Of a stretch of DNA of 64,000 nt, positions 1 to 11,421 are shown piece after piece. The stretch is from NCBI RefSeq assembly GCF_028009165.1, contig NC_079245.1, positions 3,844,001-3,908,000 of the forward strand. Direction: 5' to 3'. The notes below the pieces were generated by a model. The model was not told the origin of the DNA. It was given only the letters and a program-made list of their open reading frames with translations, and made no database searches. Both the position numbers and the translations under genes were made by a program. The stretch is from Akanthomyces muscarius (Eukaryota; Ascomycota; Sordariomycetes; Hypocreales; Cordycipitaceae). Each line of letters starts with the position of its first letter. The stretch's first letter is position 1.

Positions 1-2757
1 ATCAAGGGCAAGGCTAGCCATAAGATTGTCAGCGATGGTAAGCAACTCTCACTACAACCCACCGGCATCGTCAAGCCCGACCACTAATAACATCAACAGC
101 ACGAAACTTGCTCTGCAACATGACCCATCGAGGAGCGGTCGGCTCCGACGCCAGAGACGGCGACGGTGCCGGTGTCATGACCTCGATCCCCCACCGCTTC
201 TTCATAAAAAATTTTGAAAAAGAGGAAAATATCAAGCTGCCTCCCCAGGGCCAGTACGCCGTCGGCAACCTTTTCTTCAAGCCCGACGAGGAGACATTTG
301 GCGAGTCCAAGCGGCAGCTGGAAGAGGTTGCCGAGTCCCTGGGCCTGCGCGTCCTCGGCTGGCGACGCCCGCCCGTTGACTCAACCTTGCTCGGCCCCGC
401 GGCCAAGTCGCGCGAGCCTATCATTGCCCAGCCCTTTGTCGTTCTCACCTCGGCATACGGTCCTGGCGTCGAGCCCGAGAATACGGACCCGGCGACCTTT
501 GACGAGCGCCGCTTCGAGCGCCAGCTGTTTGTTCTCCGCAAGCGTGCCACCCACACCATCGGCCTGCACAACTGGTTCTACATCTCGTCCCTTTCCAACA
601 AGAACATTGTCTACAAGGGTCAGCTGGCCCCCGTCCAGGTCTACTCGTACTACCACGACCTCGTCAACGCCGACTACGAGGCGCACTTCGCCCTCGTCCA
701 CTCGCGTTTCTCCACGAACACTTTTCCCTCGTGGGACCGCGCTCAGCCGCTGCGCTGGGCCGCGCACAATGGAGAGATCAACACACTCCGCGGCAACAAG
801 AACTGGATGCGCGCCCGCGAGGGCGTTATGCAATCCGACGTCTTCAAGGAGGAGCTTGAGCAGCTGTACCCTGTCGTCGAGGACGGTGGCTCCGACTCGG
901 CCGCCTTTGACAATGTCCTCGAGCTGCTCACCATCAACGGCGTCCTGTCCCTGCCGGAAGCTGTCATGCTTATGGTCCCCGAGGCTTGGCAGGGCAACGA
1001 GCACATGGATCCCAAGAAGGCCGCCTTTTACGAGTGGGCAGCGTGCCAGATGGAGCCTTGGGACGGTCCCGCGCTCTTCACCTTTGCCGATGGCCGCTAC
1101 TGCGGCGCCAACCTTGACCGCAACGGTCTGCGTCCGTGCCGCTTCTACGTTATGGACGACGACCGCATCATCTGCGCGTCCGAGGTCGGCACCATCCCCG
1201 TCGAGCCGGAGAGCGTTATTCAAAAGGGCCGTCTGCAGCCCGGCCGCATGCTGCTCGTCGACACACAGGCTGGCCGCATTATTGACGACAAGGAGCTCAA
1301 GGAAGCCGTTGCCAGCCGCCAGGACTTCCGCGCCTGGCTCGACAAGGAGTTGATCACCATGCCCAAGGTGCTGGAGAATCTCGAGCCCAAGATGGACCTC
1401 GCGGCCAAGCCCAACGAGACGCTACTCCAGGAGGACCCCATGCTACTTTCCTTTGGCTATACCCACGAACAGGTCTCCCTGCTGCTCGCCCCCATGGCGG
1501 CGGACGAGAAGGAAGCCCTTGGCTCTATGGGCAACGATGCGCCTCTCGCGTGCTTGACGCAGTCGCCGCGTCTACTCTACGACTACTTCCGTCAGCTTTT
1601 CGCCCAGGTCACGAACCCGCCCATCGATCCCATTCGTGAGTCCATTGTCATGTCTCTTGAGTGTTACGTCGGCCCTCAAGGCAACCTACTCGAGATGGAT
1701 GCCTCGCAGTGCGGCCGTCTGCTACTGCCCAGCCCTATCCTCTCCATTCCCGAGTTCAACGCACTCAACAAGTTGTCCACTATCCACTCCGAGTGGACTG
1801 TCCGCACCATTGACCTGACCTTCCCCAAGTCCGAGGGTGTTCAGGGCTACATTAAGCACCTGGATCATATCTGCAACGAAGCTACTGCTGCCATCGAGGC
1901 ACACGACCGTATCATTGTCCTCTCTGACCGCAACACCTCCAAGGACCGCGTTCCGGTCTCGGCGCTCCTCGCTTCCGGCATGCTTCACCACCACCTTGTC
2001 AGCAACAAGTGGCGTTCCATGGCTGCTCTCGTTGTCGAGACGGCCGAGGCCCGCGAGGTTCATCACATGTGCGTTCTGCTCGGATACGGTGCTGACGCTA
2101 TCAACCCGTATCTCGCCATGGAGTGCATCCTCAAGCTCAATCGCGAGAACCTGATCAAGAAGAAGCTGTCCGACGAGACCTTGATCCACAACTACAAGCA
2201 CTCCTGTGACGGTGGCATTCTCAAGGTCATGAGCAAGATGGGTATTTCTACGCTTGCCTCTTACAAGGGTGCTCAGATTTTCGAGGCCCTTGGTCTAGAT
2301 GAGACTATAGTTGAGCGCTGCTTCCGCGGTACTGCTTCCCGTATCCAGGGCCTCACCTTTGACCTCCTTGCCGAGGACGCGTTCCGCTTCCATGAGCGCG
2401 GCTTCCCCTCGCGCTACACTGTCGACATCAAGGCGCTCCCCGAGTCGGGCGAATACCACTGGCGCGACGGCGGCGAGGCACATGTCAACGACCCGACGTC
2501 GATTGCCAATATCCAGGACGCCGTGCGTACCAAGAACGACAAGTCCTACGAGGCCTACTCGCGCTCCGAGTACGAGCAAATCAAGAACTGCACCCTCCGC
2601 GGTCTATTGGACTTTAAGTTTGAGGACCGCACGCCTGTGCCTATTGATCAGGTCGAGCCCTGGACCGATATCGTGCGCCGCTTTTGCACGGGTGCCATGT
2701 CCTATGGCTCCATCTCGATGGAGTCGCATTCCACTCTCGCCGTCGCCATGAACCGTC

Positions 2758-2788
<31 letters not shown>

Positions 2789-5700
2789 AGAAGACCCGGA
2801 GCGCTCCGAACGCATGCCCAACGGCGACACGATGCGCTCCGCCATCAAGCAGGTTGCATCCGGTCGTTTTGGTGTCACATCTGCATATCTTGCCGATTCC
2901 GACGAATTGCAGATTAAGATGGCGCAGGGAGCCAAGCCCGGCGAGGGTGGCGAGCTGCCCGGCCACAAGGTATCCAAGTCGATTGCCCGGACCCGTCACT
3001 CCACTCCGGGTGTGGGCCTCATCTCGCCGCCGCCGCACCACGACATTTACTCGATTGAGGACTTGAAGCAGCTTATTTACGATCTCAAGTGCTCCAGCCC
3101 TCGCTCGCGCGTTTCTGTCAAGCTCGTATCTGAGGTTGGTGTCGGTATTGTTGCTTCCGGTGTCGCGAAGGCCAAGGCCGACCACATTCTCATCTCCGGC
3201 CACGATGGCGGTACCGGTGCTTCGCGCTGGACTGGAATTAAGTATGCCGGTCTTCCCTGGGAGCTGGGTCTGGCAGAAACTCATCAGACGCTTGTTCTAA
3301 ACGATCTCCGCGGTCGCGTTGTAGTGCAAACCGACGGTCAACTACGAACTGGCCGTGATATCGCCATCGCCTGTCTGCTCGGAGCGGAGGAATGGGGTTT
3401 CGCCACAGCTCCTCTTATCGCCATGGGATGCATCATGATGCGAAAATGCCACCGTTCGTCGGCCCTTTACCCCTAAATGCATTTGAATGACTTTGCTAAC
3501 CTTTTCGTAGTGAATACGTGCCCTGTCGGCATCGCCACCCAAGACCCCGAGCTCCGCGCCAAGTTTCAAGGTACTCCTGAGCATGTCATAAACTTCTTTT
3601 ATTATCTGGCCAATGAGCTTCGTGCTATTATGGCTCAGCTTGGCTTCCGAACCATTAACGAGATGGTGGGCCACGTCGAGGTTCTCAAGATGCGCGACGA
3701 CCTACGCACCAACAAGACAGCCAACATTGACCTTTCCCTGCTCCTGACGCCCGCTCACCAGCTGCGTCCCGGCGTGGCCACTTTCAATGTCCGCAAACAG
3801 GACCACAAGCTCTACGTCCGCCTGGACAACAAACTCATCTCCGAGGCCGAGCTGACCCTGGACAAGGGTCTGCCCTCCCGCATTGAGTGCGATATTGTCA
3901 ACACAGACCGTGCCATGGGCACTTCCCTGTCTTACCAGATCTCGAAGCGGTACGGCGAAGCTGGACTGCCCATGGACACTGTCCATGTCAACATCAAGGG
4001 CTCTGCTGGTCAGTCCTTCGGTGCGTTCCTTGCCCCGGGTGTTACGCTGGAGCTGGAGGGTGACGCCAACGATTATGTCGGTAAGGGCTTGTCTGGTGGT
4101 CGGCTAATGATCTATCCGCCTCGCTCTGCCCAGTTCAAGGCGGAGGAGAATATCCTCATCGGCAATGTTTGTTTGTACGGTGCTACCGCTGGTACTTGCT
4201 TCTTCCGTGGTGTTGCCGCCGAGCGTTTCGCCGTCCGTAACTCGGGTGCCACCGCTGTCGTTGAAGGCGTTGGTGACCACGGCTGCGAGTACATGACTGG
4301 CGGTCGTGTGCTTATTCTCGGCAGCACCGGTCGCAACTTTGCCGCAGGCATGTCTGGCGGTATTGCCTACATTCTTGACAAGAACCGCGACTTCTTGGGC
4401 AAGCTCAACACCGAGATGGTGGAAGCTGGTCCTCTCGAGGACCCTACGGAGATTGCCTATATCCGTGGCCTTATTGAGGACCACCACCACTACACAGGCT
4501 CCGAGCTCGCCGCTCGTATCCTCGTCGACTTCAATCGCGCGCTACCCCGCTTCATCAAGGTCCTCCCTGTGGACTACAAGCGCGTTCTCGAGGAAGAGGC
4601 GGCCAAGGCCAAGGAGGCAAAGCGTGCCGAGTACAACCTGCCCGCCGTTGCCGGCGTCCCCTCGCACCCCAAGAAGGAGGGGGAGAAGGCAGCCAAATTG
4701 CAGGATCTTGAGGAGGCCATCGGCGACAATGCCGTCGAGAAGAAGCGAGCACTGGTACTGGACAAGACTCGTGGCTTCATGAAGTACTCTCGCCGCACCG
4801 AAAAGTACCGCGCAGCATCCGCGCGGACGAAGGACTGGGCCGAGATAAGCTCGCGTCTCAATGAGGACGAACTGAAGTATCAGTCCGCACGCTGCATGGA
4901 CTGCGGTGTACCGTTCTGCCAGTCGGAGACGGGCTGCCCCATCTCCAACATCATCCCCAAGTGGAACGAGCTTGTCTTCCAGAATCAGTGGAAGGATGCC
5001 CTCAACCGCCTGCTCATGACCAACAACTTCCCTGAGTTCACCGGCCGTGTCTGCCCGGCGCCCTGTGAGGGTGCCTGCGTTCTCGGCATCAATGAGGACC
5101 CTGTCGGCATCAAGTCCATCGAGTGTGCTATCATTGATCGCGGCTTCGAAAAGGGTTGGATGGTGCCCCGTATCCCTGAGGTGCGCACCGGCAAGAAGGT
5201 AGCCATCATCGGCTCTGGCCCCGCCGGTCTCGCCGCTGCCGACCAGCTCAACCGCGCCGGCCATCTCGTCACCGTGTACGAGCGCGCCGACCGCCTCGGC
5301 GGTCTCCTCATGTACGGCATTCCCAACATGAAGCTAGACAAGCGCATTGTAAAGCGCCGCACCGACTTCATGGCCGACGAGGGTGTCATTTTCAAGACGG
5401 GTGTCGCCGTGGGCGAGGACGGCCATCCAAGCCTGGCGAGCCTCCGTGCCAACAATGATGCCGTCGTCATCGCCACTGGCGCCACTGTCGCGCGCGACCT
5501 GCCCATCAAGGGCCGCGAACTCGAGGGCATCCACTATGCCATGGAGTTCCTGCACAAGAATACCAAGTCGCTACTCGACTCGGAGTTGGCTGACAACTCA
5601 TACATCTCGGCCAAGGACAAGCATGTTGTTGTCATCGGTGGCGGCGACACGGGCAACGACTGCATCGGCACGTCGGTGCGCCACGGCGCCAAGTCAGTGA

Positions 5701-6296
5701 CCAACTTTGAGCTGTTGCCGCAGCCGCCCGACGAGCGCGCACACGACAACCCTTGGCCGCAGTGGCCGCGAATCTACCGCGTCGACTACGGCCACACCGA
5801 GGTGCGCCAGCACACAGGCAAGGATCCGCGCGAGTACTGCATTATGTCGGAGTCATTTGAGGACGATGGCAGCGGCAAGGTCAAGGGCATCAACACGATC
5901 CGCGTTGAGTGGACCAAGAGCCCGAGTGGAGGCTGGGACATGAAGAAGGTGGATGGCTCACAGCAGTTCTTCCCTGCGGATCTGGTGCTGCTGGCCATGG
6001 GTTTCCTTGGCCCCGAGGCCCGTGTTCTGGGCGAGGAGGTTGAGAAGGATGCGCGCAAGAATGTCAAGACACCCCCTGGCAAGTACTGCACCAACCTGGA
6101 TGGCGTGTTTGCTGCGGGCGATGCGCGCCGCGGACAGTCATTGATTGTCTGGGGCATCAACGAGGGTCGTATGGCAGCGCGCGAGGTTGACTTGTTCCTC
6201 GAGCAGAACACTAACCTGCCTGTGACGGGTGGTTTGGTCAAGCGCAAGGCTACGGAGATTCTGGGCCGTGTTGCGACAGCCAAGGCTGCAGCCTGA
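1..6296 (+). CDS. GLT1: NADH-dependent glutamate synthase (GOGAT), 5' end missing
   Basis: Converts glutamine plus 2-oxoglutarate to two glutamates, the second step of GS-GOGAT ammonium assimilation. Exons inferred at 1-37, 100-3453 and 3511-6296, giving about 2058 residues in the window. The catalytic N-terminal Cys and propeptide lie before position 1. Domains in order: class II glutamine amidotransferase ([16 protein letters not shown]), central domain, FMN/synthase domain, GXGXG beta-helix, then the small-subunit-like part. That part has an Fe-S motif ([10 protein letters not shown]...GC, near 4897), a first dinucleotide fold ([13 protein letters not shown], near 5209) and a second ([13 protein letters not shown], near 5632). 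This is the fused single-chain fungal form. The second intron (3454-3510) interrupts the 3Fe-4S cysteine cluster [12 protein letters not shown] and starts with the unusual donor GTTCGT; joining restores the frame exactly. No frameshift seen. Family call is certain; only the splice details are inference. Confidence 0.96.
38..99 (+). other. Intron in glutamate synthase (62 bp)
   Basis: Donor GTAAGC at 38, acceptor CAG at 97-99, possible branch sequence ACTAATAAC near 83. Removal joins a split Ala codon and restores the conserved run [10 protein letters not shown] of the glutaminase domain. Confidence 0.85.
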
Positions 6297-7023
6297 GATT
6301 GAAGACCTGAGAAAATGAACAACGAATATAACAAAAATCAACAAAACAAAACGAGCAAATATAAGAAAATCAGATGGGCTAGCTTGCTTGATACCCGCAA
6401 AAGTTTACAACACCATTTTCTTCGCTCATATGTGAAGATTGCACCTGGGGATAACATGTTTTGATGCAGCATGATAGTTCTGAATTTGAATGATTTAAAC
6501 TTAAAAAAGAATTTGCTTGTGAGCAACAGTATAAAAATCCAGATGATACAAATTGAAGTTTGCAATGAGTGTAGTAGCAGTGGTGGCATGGACCAGCAGA
6601 AGGAAATATGCAACGGCAGCAAGTCATGGAGGAACTCTACAAATCATAATCCTGAAATACTCATCCATGTTGTGAAGCTGAAGGCTACCGGGGGCAGATT
6701 GAGATGAAGCAGTCTGAAAGGGCAGTTTTACGCACTTGATGAGAAGCCAATTCAGAAGCTACAGCTACTGCCTGATGCAAACCTAAAAAAAATCAATACG
6801 TACGGAGTAAGCTGATGGGCAATGCGCGTGTACTGAGTAGCTGCAACATTCTGATGCGGGAATGGTACGACTGTCTGCCGGTCTCCAGCATTCATCATGA
6901 TTCAATTGTATCACATGTGAGAGTCGATCAATGTCGGTATTTCTTGTTATTCTTTCTGATGAATTCCAACAGTGTCCAGGATATAACCATCACTCCCATT
7001 TCCTACCTACCTAACTATCGGAC

Positions 7024-7029
7024 CACGTG
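7024..7029. promoter_or_regulatory. CACGTG E-box, distal to VTC4
   Basis: Palindromic CACGTG about 930 bp upstream of the VTC4 start. Pho4/NUC-1-type bHLH regulators of phosphate starvation bind this core. Because VTC genes are PHO regulon members in yeast, a regulatory role is plausible but inferred. Confidence 0.35.
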
Positions 7030-7160
7030 CTGCGAGTTCGACGCCACCTGTAGGGTTTGGTTGCTTTCAGCGAGAAGGGCGAGGGAACGGCACTAGCCGA
7101 GGGCATACTGTACTCCGTAGATACCTATCTACCTGCCTACTAAGAGTGCTGTGGGGTTTA

Positions 7161-7184
7161 GGGGGGGGGGGGGGGGGGGGGGGG
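7161..7184 (+). repeat. Poly-G tract (24 consecutive G)
   Basis: Uninterrupted run of 24 G on the + strand. It could form quadruplex structures, and its length in an assembly is unreliable. It lies in intergenic DNA between GOGAT and VTC4. Confidence 0.9.
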
Positions 7185-7534
7185 TGGCTGTCCAGGCAAA
7201 TTAGAAAGATAGGAAAATAGGCAAAATAAGAATAATAAGAATAATGAGGAAAAAATGAAAAAGATAGTAAGTAATCAGAAAAGGAGTAAGAGGACTGGGT
7301 AGAATAAATAGGCAAAAGAAGCAGTGAGTCGTGACTCCTATTTATTTGAGCGGCGTCTCTGGGAGGCTTTTGTGCTGCAGAAACTTCCGTGTGCTTGCAC
7401 CTCCAGTGTACTGGCACGCTGGTACCAGTACGCATACCTACCTAGTGGCTGCTTAGTGGCATCTGGCGGCTTCAGAGTGGCCGCCCAAACCACTGTGGCG
7501 TCGATATCGCAGGGATGCCTCTTACCGAATGCAG

Positions 7535-7540
7535 CACGTG
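7535..7540. promoter_or_regulatory. CACGTG E-box, proximal to VTC4
   Basis: CACGTG inside the larger palindrome GCACGTGC about 420 bp upstream of the VTC4 start codon, matching the core of Pho4/NUC-1 sites. Position and target gene fit phosphate control of polyphosphate synthesis; function is inferred. Confidence 0.45.
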
Positions 7541-7961
7541 CTGGCTGCAGCGCGTTGATAGGCCAATGCGCCCAAGCTCAGGACCCACCGCGCTGGGATC
7601 CTCTTGCTCTTGACTAGTCCAACACCAGCAGCGTCCAGGATATCCTCACGGCTTGCATACACCGTGGTGGGGTTTGTAGCCTGCCGCAGTTTTTCCCCGT
7701 CGCTGTCCCAATACTCATATCCTGGGCTGCCCGGTGAACTCTGCTCCTCCATCTTTGTATTCATCTAGTTTCGATTCCAGAACTTGTGTCAATCGCTCCA
7801 TTCCGTTCTTGATCCGACGCCAAACACTAGCCACCCGCTTGCTCAACGGCCGCTTCGCACGTACACGACGGCCACGAGTCACACGCCCGCAGCTGGTCAC
7901 GATCGATTGACGAAATACAGTATCGCGCTTCATAACAAGACTCCTCGGCACACCATCCGCC

Positions 7962-10409
7962 ATGCGCTTCGGCAAGACTCTGCGGGAGTCCATCAACGGG
8001 CCATGGAAGGACAAGTACATCGATTACAACAAGCTCAAAACCCTCCTCCGCGAAGACAAATTTGACGACGACAACGAAATCTGGACTGAAGAGGATGAGA
8101 ACCGCTTCTGCGAGGAGATTTTCAACGTCGAGCTGGACAAGGTTGCCAAGTTCCAGGAAGAGCAGGTATCTCTCCTCAAGGACCGTGCCGATGCCGCCTT
8201 TGCCAAGCTCAAAAAGCTTGCGCCGCCCGCGCCCGCGGACGACTCCGCGCACCCAGTCGTCAACGATACCACTAAGGCCAGCTTTGAAGAGCTCGAGACC
8301 GAGCTCGACAGCATCATGGATCAGGTCAAGGAGCTCAAAAAGTACAGCTCCATAAACTACACCGGTTTCCTCAAGATTGTCAAGAAACACGACCGCAAGC
8401 GCGGTGACCGATACAAGGTCCGCCCCATGATGCAACACAGTCTTGCCCAGCGTCCCTTCAACTCTGAGCAGGGCTACTCGGCTCTCCTCAACAAGCTCTC
8501 AATCATGTACTACGCCATCCGCCAACAGCTCGAAGATGACCCTGCACTGCCCATTGACCTCGAAACCCAAGGCGAGACTCTCAATGGCGAGCGCTACACA
8601 GCTCACAAATGTACGTCATGTCGAACCAGAATTGAAAACTCGGTGCTAATACAATATAGTTTGGATTCATCCCGACAACCTACTCGAAGTCCGCACCCTC
8701 ATCCTCCGCCATCTCCCCGCCCTCGTCTACAGCCAGCAGACCTCCAAGGAGTTTGACGGCAGCGAATCGCCCACAGTGACCTCTCTTTACTTCGACAACA
8801 AGTCGTTCGAGCTTTACAACAAAAAGGTCGACAGGAGCAGCAAGGGTGCCGAGTCGCTGCGTCTGCGCTGGTACGGTCAACTCAGTTCAAAGCCTGACAT
8901 TTTCGTCGAGCAAAAGGTCGCCGACGGCACAGGCGAGAGCCACGAGTCAAAGTTCACCATTAAGGACAAATATGTCACCCCTTTTCTCGCGGGCGAGTAC
9001 TCTATGGAAAAGACCACCGCTAAGATGGAGCGCCAAGGCCAGTCTGCCGAGACTGTTGCCGAGTACAAGAAACTTGTCGACAACATTCAGAGCTTTCAGC
9101 AGAAACAGAAGCTGGCGCCAGTCATTCGCGCCAACTACCTACGTACCGCCTTTCAGAAACCCGCCGATGATCGCATCCGAATTTCCATCGACACAGATCT
9201 CGCTTTTATCCGCGAAGACACCCTCGACGCTGAGCGTCCCTGCCGCAACCCTAGCGATTGGCATCGCACCGACATTGACGATAGCAACATGACATATCCC
9301 TTCCGCAACATCAACCAAAGCGAAGTCTCCAAATTCCCCTTCGCAGTCCTCGAGATTAAGCTCCGTGAGCACGCCAACCGCAAACGTCCGGTCTGGGTTG
9401 AGGACCTGCTGTCCTCTCACCTCATCCACCCGGTGCCGCGCTTCTCTAAGTTTGTCCACGGCGTGGCCTCTCTCTTTGAAGACCACGTCAATGCTCTGCC
9501 CTTCTGGCTTAGCGATCTGGAGACGGACATCCGCAAGGACCCCCAACTTGCATTTGAAGCCGAGGAGCAGCGCCGAGCCCAGCGTGCCGACGATGCTATG
9601 GCCGTTGGAAGCCTCATTGGTACCCTCCCGTCCTCCTACAAGGCCGCCAAGAGTTCGTCCGTCGGAAAATCGTACCTCGCCGATCGTATGGCCGCCGAGT
9701 CCCGCGACCAGCAGGCCAAGTCGCTTACACACCGAAGCAGCGTTGTCCCAGCCCAGCCCGAGGAAGAGGGCGAAGGCAGCGGCTCCTCCTCAACCCATCA
9801 AAATGGCCAAAGCAAGGGCGGTTACGGCACACTCTCCTCTGTTCTCCCTGCCCTCTCCCTCTCCAAGTATGCCAAGGCTAAGCGTGCGCAGCGCTTCCAG
9901 CAGCTGCCGGAGGGCGTTGTCGAGCCGACCGAGTGGATCAAAAATGCTGGCGAGCTCAAGGTCGAGCCGAAAGTGTGGCTGGCCAACGAGCGTACGTTTT
10001 TGAAGTGGCAGCACATTTGCATCTTGCAGGGTGCTCTGGCCCTCGCTCTCTACACGGCGGCCGGCGAAAACACCACCGCTGCCGTATTTGGTGTCGTGTA
10101 CACGGGCATCGCCGTTTTTGCCGGAGCCTGGGGCTATGCCATGTTACGCGTGCGGCGTAGCATGATTATTGAACGCAGCGGGAAAGACTTTGATAACATG
10201 GTTGGGCCGATTATCATCAGCGTCGCGCTAATTGTGGCTCTACTTGCCAACTTCATCATCCAGGTGCGATTTGCTCTTTACAGACCGTCATACTAGGTTG
10301 TTACTAACTTTTGACTAAATAGTACCGCAAGGCATTTGATAAGATGCGCAATCACCACCCCGATGCTGGCGTGCCAGAATATCACATGATCTACGATGAG
10401 CTCCGATGA
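7962..10409 (+). CDS. VTC4: Vacuolar transporter chaperone VTC4 (polyphosphate polymerase)
   Basis: Catalytic subunit of the VTC complex, which makes polyphosphate from ATP and passes it into the vacuole. Exons 7962-8610, 8660-10263 and 10323-10409, about 779 residues. N-terminal SPX domain (starts MRFGKTLRESI; basic patch KIVKKHDRKRG near residue 140) senses inositol pyrophosphates. The central triphosphate-tunnel metalloenzyme domain shows LRLRWYG, EQKV, KFPFAVLEIK and the basic and acidic tunnel residues expected for an active polymerase, so this is VTC4 rather than the inactive VTC2/3 type. A Ser/Gln-rich linker precedes three C-terminal membrane helices (about residues 675-760). The first intron splits the Phe codon before WIHPDNLLEVRTL; the second precedes the short tail YRKAFDKMRNHH. 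The start chosen is the SPX methionine. Two CACGTG boxes lie upstream. Confidence 0.95.
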
Positions 10410-11421
10410 GGTTGAATGGCGTTAAGTCATGCTGTAAACAATGTAACAATTCCTATTGCAGGCTGCAAAATTGAAAGAGGAAAATGAGTGAGGACCAACT
10501 ACATAAGCTGCTCAATTTGTGTCTATTTTTTCACGCTGGCTGCAGAGAGCACTTGTCAGGCATTGCATTTGTCTCCTGCCAGACGTGACGCATCTCGGCT
10601 AATTTAGACAACGATTTGACTCTTGTATGAGACATTTAACTTCGTAATTATTCCCTGTTTCTTCCCAGAAACGGTTTGGGAGTTCTTTGAGTCGTTCTTC
10701 TGTCTTCCCAGAGAAAATTATGGTATCAAAAAAGTAGTAGTTTGATTCTGAATATGACTTACAAGAGGCTTCATCATGTATCATGACACATCATCTTCTC
10801 GTCTTCGCTCGCTTTCAGCCTACGCTCGGGCATCTTCATTGCGTCTTGGCCCAACAATTCACTGAGTCCTCCCACTTGCATCCCATGTCATAGTCACATG
10901 TATGCCACCCCGTCATTCCGTGCTGCAGATCCGGGCCTCTTCCATGGCTCATTCAGCTCACTCGGAAGGTGTTGCAGAATTCAGCTCAGTCCTCGCATGT
11001 CCCGTTCTTCTGGGTACTATCCGTAATCAGTAGACTGTCCAATCCCCCACGCAATTTGTGGGGAGAGTCTACAGATCACTCCCTAACGTGGTATAGCTTG
11101 ACCTAGATTTTCCAAAATCGTGCCTACATTACAGCGCTCTACCAGTAGGGCCAGTGGGCTGCAAGATCTATCGTACGCTGCATTGTAGGATTAGCGCTAT
11201 GAAGTAATACAGGTGCTGTGCGGAGTAGTTACACCCTGGAGTGCCTGGGATTAAAACCTGCCCATCATACCCAGTCCCGCCAGCATGATCTCGGGATGAG
11301 ATGCTTCCGAACCACTTAGCGTGGGGAGGCGCCTCCCATAGCTCCCCCAGTCGTTCTCTTCGTCATTGTCTGTGTAATTAGAGGAAGACGTTGTTGTTTA
11401 GACATCATCACATTGACCGAA
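10410..11421. other. Intergenic region, VTC4 to P450
   Basis: About 1.0 kb without convincing coding sequence on either strand. The short open frame on the - strand at 10599-10784 resembles nothing recognisable. The end nearest the P450 probably holds its promoter. Confidence 0.6.

Larger units (their letters stand above)
6297..7961. other. Intergenic region, GOGAT to VTC4
   Basis: About 1.7 kb with no credible coding sequence. It holds the GOGAT 3' region, a 24-base G run (7161-7184) followed by an A/G-rich stretch (about 7200-7320), several TACCTACC-type short repeats (about 7005, 7120, 7430), and two CACGTG hexamers that probably belong to the VTC4 promoter. Confidence 0.7.

Noticed and set aside
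381..1223. Long antisense frame inside the glutamate synthase gene (also 2604-3284, 4542-5264)
   Set aside because: Product of strong third-codon-position GC bias in a highly expressed gene; no domain and no independent start or splice support.
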